Of a stretch of DNA of 5,497 nucleotides, positions 1-4,682 are shown piece after piece. Numbering within the stretch: position 1 is the stretch's first letter; each line of letters opens with the position of its first letter. A program made the position numbers and the translations under genes. The notes under the pieces were generated by a model, which saw nothing but the letters and a program-made list of their open reading frames with translations, was not told where the DNA came from and made no database searches. This stretch comes from Myroides sp. (GTDB lineage Bacteria; Bacteroidota; Bacteroidia; Flavobacteriales; Flavobacteriaceae), in NCBI GenBank assembly GCA_018384465.1, contig JAHAYQ010000238.1, forward strand, positions 1-5,497, written 5' to 3'.

Positions 1-1
1 A

Positions 2-154
2 ATACTTACTGAATGGGACGCGTTTAAATCTTACGATTACGAAGCAATAAAAAAACAAATGTTTGAACCTGCTTTTCTTTTCGATGGTAGAAATATATTA
101 GATCCAACCAAAATTAAACAAATAGGTTTTCAATATTACGGCATAGGGAAGTAA
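2..154 (+). CDS. ugd: UDP-glucose 6-dehydrogenase, C-terminal fragment
   Basis: This is the last 50 codons of a gene that begins outside the window; the frame opens at base 2 and ends in TAA at 152-154. The translated tail contains LTEWDAF near the start, FDGRN about halfway, and ends in GFQYYGIGK. This pattern is typical of the C-terminal UDP-binding domain of the UDP-glucose/GDP-mannose dehydrogenase family, and the GF-x-YYGIG ending best fits the UDP-glucose enzymes. These cytoplasmic enzymes oxidise UDP-glucose to UDP-glucuronate with two NAD+, supplying precursors for surface polysaccharide. The NAD-binding domain and catalytic cysteine are off the left edge, so neither completeness nor activity can be judged. 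A related UDP-sugar dehydrogenase is possible but less likely. The gene converges on the lipoprotein gene at 333-1157. Confidence 0.85.
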   Translation: MLTEWDAFKSYDYEAIKKQMFEPAFLFDGRNILDPTKIKQIGFQYYGIGK

Positions 155-165
155 TAATTTTATTT

Positions 166-313
166 GGGCGTTTCCCTCACATCTCGTTTCAAACAGATTA
201 TTTACACACAAATTCACCAATTTGTTACCATAACGTATATAGGTTATAGTCGGGTCGTGCTATCCGCTACACCTGAGGCATAAGCCGAACTGACCGAAGG
301 TAATCCCTAACGC
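166..313. repeat. Degenerate intergenic repeat element (GGGCGTT ... CCCTAACGC type)
   Basis: The region between the two convergent gene ends has no coding potential and is richer in G and C than its surroundings. Its left end has GGGCGTTTCCC (166-176) and its right end CCCTAACGC (305-313); GCGTT (168-172) and AACGC (309-313) are inverted partners. Inside lies GTCGGGTCGTGCTATCCGCT (249-268), which resembles the GGTCGGGCTATCCGCT core of an intergenic repeat I recall from many Flavobacterium-like genomes. The copy looks decayed: the terminal stem is only about five pairs and the central hairpin is not obvious. Family membership rests on memory. A small hairpin, AACGCAA (309-315) with TTGTGTT (322-328), has no T-tract and is not a convincing terminator. 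Confidence 0.5.
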
Positions 314-332
314 AACCCTTGTTGTGTTAAAA

Positions 333-1157
333 CTACCTCACGCCTTTATAAACAAAATATTCGCCGTCCCATTCATAGATTAAATTTTTACTGGTAACAT
401 TTTGCTTGTCATCAACCAAAGCAATTTTCAGCGTATTGTTCTCCAGCGTAATTACTTCAACTGGGCGTTCAGGTCTATCAACGACACTGAAAAAATCATA
501 TTCAACAGAAATTTGATCTAATGTATTTGTCTTTGTTTTGAAAACTTGAATTTTATTCAATTTTCCTGTATCAATTTTATATGCGTTTATATGTTGAACC
601 GAATATTTGCTAGATAAAATACTATTGGATATTACAAGATAGAACGTTTCTTTTTTGCTGTTTTTAACTTCGTAAATTTTAGAAAAGAAAGCTTGAGGAT
701 CTTTTTCAGCCAAGTGTATGTCTACTGTAATTTGTTCGTTTGATTTAAACTGAAAAATTTGATTAAAAAAGCGCATGGTTCCTCCCAAATGATTGTTCCA
801 GCTATAAACTCGTAGATTATCATCGGCAGATGAAATCAAATTTATAGCATTTTCTTTTTGTAATAATTCAAAAGAATAATTGAATGTATTGGGATTGTTT
901 TTAATTAAATCACTCATCGAATCGGTGAATCTTTTGCTGTTAATCACAATTAAACTATCGATTGGGGCGTTCTCCAAGGCTTTCAAAGTAGCATTGTGAA
1001 ACTTTAAAATCTGTTTTTCCTTCTTTATCAAATTGGATGAATCACTATCAGTTTTTGTTTCTGAAAAAGTAATATTATTGTCCGTTGAATTACTTGTAGG
1101 TCGTTTATTACAAGAAATAATTATTGTGAAAAATAAAATAAAAACAATAGGCTTCAT
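333..1157 (-). CDS. Predicted lipoprotein of unknown function
   Basis: I do not recognise a named family. The 274-residue product starts with a short type II signal peptide: Lys2, a hydrophobic stretch over about residues 4-14, and the lipobox IISC with Cys16 as the lipidated residue. The residues after Cys16 (NKRP) are not acidic, so no surface-export signal of the kind described in some Bacteroidota is visible; the protein may face the periplasm, which is inference. Residues 17-45 are a Ser/Thr/Asn/Asp-rich linker. The rest looks globular and rich in beta strands, with a motif around RVYSWNNHLGGTMRFF (116-131) and a C-terminal YEWDGEYFVYKG (261-272). Both resemble recurring motifs in uncharacterised Bacteroidota proteins. 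The gene is monocistronic in view and divergent from etfB. The ATG at 1157 is chosen because it directly precedes the signal peptide. Confidence 0.85.
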   Translation of the reverse strand: MKPIVFILFFTIIISCNKRPTSNSTDNNITFSETKTDSDSSNLIKKEKQILKFHNATLKALENAPIDSLIVINSKRFTDSMSDLIKNNPNTFNYSFELLQKENAINLISSADDNLRVYSWNNHLGGTMRFFNQIFQFKSNEQITVDIHLAEKDPQAFFSKIYEVKNSKKETFYLVISNSILSSKYSVQHINAYKIDTGKLNKIQVFKTKTNTLDQISVEYDFFSVVDRPERPVEVITLENNTLKIALVDDKQNVTSKNLIYEWDGEYFVYKGVR

Positions 1158-1183
1158 AAGTTACAAATTATAATGATGTTATG

Positions 1184-1191
1184 TAAAGATA
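1184..1191 (-). promoter_or_regulatory. Candidate -7 element for the lipoprotein gene
   Basis: Read on the - strand this is TATCTTTA, matching seven of eight positions of the Bacteroidota -7 consensus TAnnTTTG. It lies 26 bases before the start codon at 1157, which would leave a short 5' leader. No TTG sits at the expected -33 distance, so the call is weak. Confidence 0.3.
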
Positions 1192-1216
1192 CTTTTTTAA
1201 CAATTATTCCGGGATA

Positions 1217-1322
1217 TTCGTAGCTAAAAAAAACAAATGAAAAGAATCAAAATGTAATGTTTATACGAAATATTATGCGTGCATAGTATATTATTTAAAA
1301 TTTTTTTTATCTTCGTAGCTAA
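1217..1322. repeat. Direct repeat TTCGTAGCTAA, two copies
   Basis: The 11-base sequence TTCGTAGCTAA occurs at 1217-1227 and again at 1312-1322, 95 bases apart, in the divergent region between the lipoprotein gene and etfB. Each copy contains the palindrome TAGCTA. The second copy overlaps the end of the candidate etfB -7 element, so the pair could be regulator sites or the trace of a local duplication. The flanking bases of the two copies differ, so any duplication was short or old. Confidence 0.55.
1274..1315 (+). promoter_or_regulatory. Candidate etfBA promoter with palindrome in the -33 region
   Basis: TATCTTCG at 1308-1315 matches seven of eight positions of TAnnTTTG and lies 38 bases before the etfB ATG. 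Upstream, where the -33 element should be, there is no TTG. Instead there is a perfect inverted repeat, TATGC-GT-GCATA (1274-1285). A regulator bound there could repress or activate the operon. The -7 match is moderate and the operator reading is speculative. Confidence 0.35.
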
Positions 1323-1353
1323 TTAAGAATTAATCTAATAAAACCTAAGATAA

Positions 1354-2100
1354 ATGAAAATATTAGTTTGCATCAGCCACGTGCCTGATACTACTGCAAA
1401 GATTAACTTCACCAATGGTGATACAGAATTTGATACAAACGGTGTTCAATTTGTGATTAATCCTAACGATGAATTTGGTTTAACACGCGCTATTTGGTTT
1501 AAAGAAAAACAAGGTGCTCACGTAACAGTTGTGAATGTTGGTGGTACTGATACTGAGGCTACCATTCGTAAAGCCTTGGCAATTGGTGCTGATGAAGCAA
1601 TCCGTGTAAACGCAGCGCCAACTGATGGTTTCCAAGTAGCTAAAGAATTAGAAGCAGTTGTAAAGGCAGGTGCTTATGATTTAGTAATCTGCGGAAAAGA
1701 ATCATTAGACTATAATGGAGGAATGGTTCCAGGAATGTTAGCATCTTTGTTAAATGTTAATTTTGTAAACTCTTGTGTTGGTGTTGAAGTAGATGGAAAT
1801 AAAGCTACTTTAATTCGTGAAATTGATGGAGGTAAAGAAACATTAACTGCTGATTTACCAATCGTTATCGGTGGTCAAAAAGGAATTGTTGAAGAAAAAG
1901 ATTTACGTATTCCAAATATGCGTGGAATTATGACTGCGCGTACTAAAGCGTTAAACGTAATGGAACCAGTTGCTACTGAAACTAAAACAAAAGCAGTTAA
2001 ATTTGAAAAACCAGCTCCGAAATCGGCTGTGAAATTAATCAGTCCTGATAATTTAGATGAGTTAATCAATTTATTGCACAACGAAGCAAAAGTAATCTAA
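1354..2100 (+). CDS. etfB: Electron transfer flavoprotein, beta subunit
   Basis: The 248-residue product is full length for EtfB and begins MKILVCISHVPDT, the usual first beta strand and loop. The subunit pairs with EtfA to form a soluble heterodimer that accepts electrons from acyl-CoA and other flavin dehydrogenases and passes them to ETF-quinone oxidoreductase. EtfB carries the nucleotide-binding (AMP) site in the classical type. Visible landmarks are VINPNDEFGLTRA (35-47), ICGKESLDYNGGMVPGMLA (112-130) and a near match to the ETF beta signature at IREIDGG to LPIVIGG (154-174). DLRIPNMRGIMTARTK (183-198) follows, aligning with the recognition-loop region through which partner dehydrogenases dock. 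etfA follows in the same orientation after 130 bases holding a repeat. The ATG matches the family N-terminus. I cannot tell from sequence alone whether this ETF is classical or electron-bifurcating, although the lengths suit the classical type. Confidence 0.95.
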   Translation: MKILVCISHVPDTTAKINFTNGDTEFDTNGVQFVINPNDEFGLTRAIWFKEKQGAHVTVVNVGGTDTEATIRKALAIGADEAIRVNAAPTDGFQVAKELEAVVKAGAYDLVICGKESLDYNGGMVPGMLASLLNVNFVNSCVGVEVDGNKATLIREIDGGKETLTADLPIVIGGQKGIVEEKDLRIPNMRGIMTARTKALNVMEPVATETKTKAVKFEKPAPKSAVKLISPDNLDELINLLHNEAKVI

Positions 2101-2111
2101 ATTTTAAATGT

Positions 2112-2193
2112 TTGTCATTTCGAGCTTGTCGAGAAATCTTTAAAAGAACTTTCTTTAGCTTGTACAGAGCCGGTCGAAGTATCAAAATGACAA
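2112..2193. repeat. Two-armed palindromic intergenic repeat between etfB and etfA
   Basis: Left arm TTGTCATTTCGA (2112-2123) and right arm TCAAAATGACAA (2182-2193) are inverted repeats matching at 11 of 12 positions, with a G-U pair possible at the other. Between them lie GAGCTTGTCGAGAAATCT and GAGCCGGTCGAAG, wording typical of a GTCATTTCGA...TCGAAATGAC repeat I recall as dispersed in Flavobacteriia. The inner halves are poorly complementary, so the copy is partly decayed. No T-tract follows the right arm, so it is not an ordinary intrinsic terminator. In the etfBA transcript the arms could form a hairpin affecting stability or the EtfB:EtfA ratio, which is inference. Confidence 0.7.
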
Positions 2194-2230
2194 CAATGTA
2201 TTTCAATTTATAATTAAAAAATAAACGAAA

Positions 2231-3199
2231 ATGTCAGTTTTAATATATACAGAATTTTCAGAAGGAAAATTTAAAAAGGTTGCATTAGAGTTAGCTTCTT
2301 ATGCAAAAAAAGTAGCAGAATCATTAGGAACAACTGTTACGGCAGTTACTGTAAATGCGGGTGATGTTTCTGCATTAGGTTCATACGGTGTAGATAAAGT
2401 ATTAAAAGTAGCCGATGCTAAATTAGATAAGTTCAATGCAAAAGCATACGCTGATGTAGTGAAACAAGCTGCTCAAAAAGAAGGAGCAAAAGTGGTAATT
2501 TTATCATCTACAACCGATTCTTTATACATGGCACCTATGGTTGCTGTTGGTTTAGAGGCTGGTTATGCATCAAACGTGGTAGCGTTGCCGGTTTCAACAA
2601 GTCCGTTTCAGGTAAAAAGAAATGCGTTTTCAAGTAAAGGATTCAATGTTACCGAATTAACTTCAGATGTTAAAGTAATTGCATTGGCTAAAAACTCATT
2701 TGGTTTGGCTGAAGCATCAGGTGCAGCCGCTGCAGAAGATTTTGCGGTAACTTTAAACGATGCCGATTTTAATGTAACCGTTCAAAGTCAAGATAAAACA
2801 ACCGGGAAAGTTACCATTGCTGATGCAGAAGTTGTTGTTTCTGGTGGTCGTGGTTTAAAAGGTCCTGAGAACTGGGGAATGATCGAAGAATTAGCAAGCG
2901 TTTTAGGTGCAGCAACAGCTTGTTCTAAACCGGTATCTGATTTAGATTGGAGACCTCACGAAGAACACGTAGGACAAACAGGAAAGCCAGTTGCTTCTAA
3001 TTTATACATTGCAGTAGGTATTTCTGGTGCCATTCAACACATTGCAGGTATCAACGCATCAAAAGTAAAAGTAGTTATTAATTCTGATCCTGAAGCACCT
3101 TTCTTTAAAGTTGCTGATTATGGGGTGGTAGGCGATGCATTCCAAATTGTTCCTGAATTAACTAAAAAGTTAAAAGAATTCAAAGCGAATAACAACTAA
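2231..3199 (+). CDS. etfA: Electron transfer flavoprotein, alpha subunit
   Basis: The 322-residue product is full length for EtfA. Residues 1 to about 185 form the N-terminal ETF domain that packs on EtfB, and residues from about 195 form the FAD-binding domain. FAD-site landmarks are VVVSGGRGLKGPENW (201-215), HVGQTGK (246-252), LYIAVGISGAIQHIAG (258-273, the EtfA signature) and NSDPEAPFFKVADYGVVGDAF (284-304). The FAD held here relays single electrons between dehydrogenases and the membrane quinone oxidoreductase. By my alignment to the human protein from memory, the FAD-contacting Arg249 corresponds to Lys233 here (CSKPVSD), a conservative change that may be normal in this phylum. The gene is probably co-transcribed with etfB and ends 71 bases before a strong terminator. 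The ATG gives the expected MSVLIYTE start; no Shine-Dalgarno is visible, as is usual in this phylum. Confidence 0.95.
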   Translation: MSVLIYTEFSEGKFKKVALELASYAKKVAESLGTTVTAVTVNAGDVSALGSYGVDKVLKVADAKLDKFNAKAYADVVKQAAQKEGAKVVILSSTTDSLYMAPMVAVGLEAGYASNVVALPVSTSPFQVKRNAFSSKGFNVTELTSDVKVIALAKNSFGLAEASGAAAAEDFAVTLNDADFNVTVQSQDKTTGKVTIADAEVVVSGGRGLKGPENWGMIEELASVLGAATACSKPVSDLDWRPHEEHVGQTGKPVASNLYIAVGISGAIQHIAGINASKVKVVINSDPEAPFFKVADYGVVGDAFQIVPELTKKLKEFKANNN

Positions 3200-3203
3200 A
3201 ACA

Positions 3204-3262
3204 AGTCATTCTGAACTCGTTTTCAGACGCGAGCGTAAGCGAACTGGTGAAACAATCTCATC
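3204..3262. repeat. One-armed intergenic repeat downstream of etfA
   Basis: The stretch from AGTCATTCTGAACTCGTTTT at 3204 to CAATCTCATC ending at 3262 resembles one half of a Flavobacteriia repeat I recall as GTCATTCTGAACTCGTTTCA...AATCTCATC. Its opening GTCATT is shared with the element at 2112-2193, so the two may be related. A matching right arm (such as AGAATGAC) is missing. The middle holds a GC-rich insert, GACGCGAGCGTAAGCGAACT (3226-3245), with small internal complementarities. It lies wholly in the 3' untranslated part of the etf transcript. Family assignment is from memory. Confidence 0.5.
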
Positions 3263-3270
3263 TTATAATT

Positions 3271-3303
3271 AAACAGTCGTAAGAAATTACGACTGTTTTT
3301 TTT
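3271..3303 (+). terminator. Strong intrinsic terminator of the etfBA operon
   Basis: A perfect 12-base-pair stem pairs AAACAGTCGTAA (3271-3282) with TTACGACTGTTT (3287-3298) around a GAAA tetraloop (3283-3286), and a run of eight T (3296-3303) follows. This is a textbook rho-independent terminator reading rightward, and it separates etfBA from parDE. There is no comparable T-run for transcripts from the right. Confidence 0.93.
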
Positions 3304-3330
3304 GCATAAATTATATGAAAATGTCCAAAT

Positions 3331-3361
3331 TTGTCTAATATGGATAATTTTTATAAATTTG
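3331..3361 (+). promoter_or_regulatory. parDE promoter (Bacteroidota -33/-7)
   Basis: TTG at 3331-3333 and TAAATTTG at 3354-3361 match the Bacteroidota -33 (TTG) and -7 (TAnnTTTG) elements exactly, with a 20-base spacer. The -7 element ends 22 bases before the parD start, leaving a short leader. AAATTTG occurs twice, at 3327-3333 and 3355-3361, touching both elements; the first copy lies in the palindrome CAAATTTG. These are reasonable candidates for ParD autoregulatory half-sites, although that role is inferred. Confidence 0.6.
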
Positions 3362-3383
3362 AATTGATTTAAATATCAAAATC

Positions 3384-3608
3384 ATGAATATTAGTTTTAC
3401 AAAAAAACAACAAGATTACATTGCAGAGCAAGTAACTTCAGGAGATTTTCAAAACGCAAGCGAAGTCGTTCGTGATGCATTGCGTTTGCATGAGATTTAT
3501 CGAGTTCGAATGCTAAATGAACTTAAAGTAGAAATAGATAAAGGTTGGTCTTCTGCGTCAAGTTCTCGAAGTGTAAAAGATATTATTCAAGCTAAGAAGA
3601 AATCATAA
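3384..3608 (+). CDS. parD: ParD-family antitoxin
   Basis: The 74-residue product is a typical ParD/CC2985-type antitoxin. The N-terminal half (about 1-47) fits a ribbon-helix-helix DNA-binding fold: a strand at NISFT, a first helix across KKQQDYIAEQVTSGDF, the turn NASE (24-27) and a second helix in VVRDALRLHE. The C-terminal half (about 48-74) is polar and would wrap around and neutralise the ParE toxin. Such antitoxins bind their own promoter as dimers and repress it together with the toxin. The gene has its own promoter and its TAA is one base before the parE ATG, so the two are probably translationally coupled. Because parE is frameshifted, this ParD may now have no full-length partner. 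The ATG at 3384 starts the RHH strand at the usual position. Confidence 0.9.
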   Translation: MNISFTKKQQDYIAEQVTSGDFQNASEVVRDALRLHEIYRVRMLNELKVEIDKGWSSASSSRSVKDIIQAKKKS

Positions 3609-3609
3609 A

Positions 3610-3913
3610 ATGTCTGATATATCTTACGTTTTATCAGAAAAGGCAGAAGTCGATTTAGAGGAAATATTTGATTATACGTGTGAAGAATTTGGTTTTAATC
3701 AGGCAGAAAAATATTTGTTAGAGATTGAAAGTGTTTTTTTATTTCCTTTTCAAAAATCCATTTTCAGGTACAAATCGAACTGAGATTAAAGAAGGTTTAT
3801 ATAGTTTTCCAAAAGATAATCATATTATTTTCTATAGAATTTTTAGTAATCATATAAGAATAATTAGAGTATTACATGGTAGTCGCGATTTACCTAATTC
3901 ATTTTTAATTTAA
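3610..3913 (+). pseudogene. parE: ParE-family toxin, split by a frameshift in a T7 run
   Basis: Reading from the ATG at 3610 gives MSDISYVLSEKAEVDLEEIF through EKYLLEIESVF, a clear RelE/ParE-type toxin N-terminus. After the T-run at 3734-3740 the frame turns to unrelated residues and stops at TGA 3781-3783 (57 residues). The rest of the toxin lies in the frame one base further on: KNPFSGTNRTEIKEGLYSF, then HIIFYRIF and IIRVLHGSRDLP, ending at TAA 3911-3913. Taking one T out of the run on paper joins the halves into a 100-residue ParE with no gap (IESVFYFLFKNPFSG), the usual length. ParE toxins generally poison DNA gyrase. As read, the toxin is broken; slippage at the T-run, phase variation or a sequencing error could each mean some full-length product exists. 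Both halves look otherwise intact, suggesting a recent event. Confidence 0.85.
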
Positions 3914-3954
3914 TATCATTTAATCTAAAACCAAACAAAATAATTTACTAAACT

Positions 3955-4001
3955 AAGGCTATTAAATTTAAAGATATTATCTTTGTTTGATAGCCTTTTT
4001 T
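3955..4001 (+). terminator. Candidate nested-hairpin terminator after parDE
   Basis: AAGGCTAT (3955-3962) and ATAGCCTT (3990-3997) are perfect 8-base inverted repeats. Inside them lies a second perfect pair, AAAGATA (3970-3976) and TATCTTT (3978-3984), and a run of six T (3996-4001) follows. Together they resemble an extended intrinsic terminator for parDE. The inner single-base loop is too tight for the full 7-bp helix, so some inner pairs would open. The same bases include the candidate bfn promoter, so the two roles overlap. Confidence 0.5.
3978..3985 (+). promoter_or_regulatory. Candidate bfn-thyA promoter, -7 element
   Basis: TATCTTTG matches the Bacteroidota -7 consensus exactly and lies 32 bases before the bfn ATG at 4018. 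No clear -33 TTG is present at the expected distance. The element is one arm of the palindrome AAAGATA-T-TATCTTT (3970-3984), so a DNA-binding protein recognising it could block the promoter. Transcription would start near 3990, just at the hairpin described next. Confidence 0.45.
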
Positions 4002-4011
4002 GGCTATTTTT
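3990..4011 (+). promoter_or_regulatory. 5' leader hairpin of bfn with T-run
   Basis: ATAGCC (3990-3995) pairs with GGCTAT (4002-4007) around a six-T loop, and a five-T run (4007-4011) follows. It ends six bases before the bfn ATG at 4018. The left arm ATAGCC is also the right arm of the larger upstream hairpin, so only one can form at a time. It could be a weak attenuator or a protective 5' hairpin; function is inferred. Confidence 0.35.
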
Positions 4012-4017
4012 ATCAAT

Positions 4018-4677
4018 ATGAGTTTAGTAAAATTAACAATAAAAGGAATTTCATACAGTCATACCCAAAACGGAGCTTATGCTTTGATTTTGAATGAAGT
4101 AGATGGTGAGCGTAAGCTGCCAATAGTAATTGGCGCGTTTGAAGCTCAGGCAATTGCCATTGCCATAGAAGAAGATTTAAAACCGCCGCGTCCGTTAACA
4201 CACGATTTGTTTAAAACTTTTTGTGATCGGTTTGCTATTGTAGTAAAACAGGTTATTATTCACAAACTGGTTGATGGCGTTTTCTTTTCAAGTATTATTT
4301 GTGAGCGTGAAGGTGTTGAAGAAATTATTGATGCCCGTACTTCTGATGCCATTTCGTTAGCATTGCGTTTTGATGCCCCTATCTTTACATATAAAAATAT
4401 TTTAGATAAAGCCGGAATCTATCTCCGTGAACAGGAAATTGCCGATCAACATGACGAAGATCTTGATGAGGAGGATTTTAATGACGAAGAAGAGAATGAT
4501 GAATCAATTAACGATGCCATTGACGAGTTTCTAAGTATTGGTAAGCAGGATAAAAGTAGTGAGTTCGCCGATTTTTCTGTCCAAGAATTAAACGATATGT
4601 TAGAATTGGCAGTCTTAAACGAAGATTATGAAAAAGCAGCTCGATTACGAGATGAATTGTCGAAACGAAATTTGTAA
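4018..4677 (+). CDS. bfn: Bifunctional nuclease-family protein (BFN/DUF151 plus UVR motif)
   Basis: The product is 219 residues from the ATG at 4018. Residues 1 to about 135 form the BFN/DUF151 domain, with [18 protein letters not shown] (34-51), RPLTHDL (58-64) and [20 protein letters not shown] (104-123) as landmarks. Residues 145-171 are a very acidic Asp/Glu linker. The C-terminal helix pair (about 186-218, [20 protein letters not shown] then RDELSKR) is a UvrB/UvrC-type UVR motif, used for protein contacts in repair complexes. The family is named for a plant homologue with reported DNase and RNase activity; nuclease action here is by family only. An in-frame TTG at 4000 would add six residues, but it lies inside the leader hairpin and the family begins at MSLVKLTI, so 4018 is preferred. 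thyA follows after five bases, implying co-transcription. Confidence 0.88.
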   Translation: MSLVKLTIKGISYSHTQNGAYALILNEVDGERKLPIVIGAFEAQAIAIAIEEDLKPPRPLTHDLFKTFCDRFAIVVKQVIIHKLVDGVFFSSIICEREGVEEIIDARTSDAISLALRFDAPIFTYKNILDKAGIYLREQEIADQHDEDLDEEDFNDEEENDESINDAIDEFLSIGKQDKSSEFADFSVQELNDMLELAVLNEDYEKAARLRDELSKRNL

Positions 4678-4682
4678 TTAAA

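Noticed and set aside
309..328. Hairpin AACGCAA/TTGTGTT as a terminator for ugd or the lipoprotein gene
   Set aside because: The stem is short, includes a wobble pair, and no T-run follows on either strand.
1875..2081. Open frame on the - strand inside etfB (68 codons)
   Set aside because: It lies wholly within the strongly supported etfB gene, has no recognisable protein features, and is explained as the complement of its codon pattern.
166..3303. CRISPR array or a tandem repeat locus formed by the intergenic repeats
   Set aside because: The elements differ from one another, are far apart, and lack regular spacing or cas genes.
3725..3913. Separate small protein starting at TTG 3725
   Set aside because: Its sequence from KNPFSG onward is the C-terminal half of ParE. 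An independent start at TTG would lack the toxin's N-terminal helices, so it was merged into the frameshifted parE.
4000..4017. Alternative TTG start for bfn adding six residues
   Set aside because: The TTG lies within the leader hairpin T-run, and the family N-terminus fits the ATG at 4018.
4013..4201. Open frame on the - strand overlapping the start of bfn (62 codons)
   Set aside because: The Leu-rich translation is the antisense of bfn; no promoter or homology supports it.
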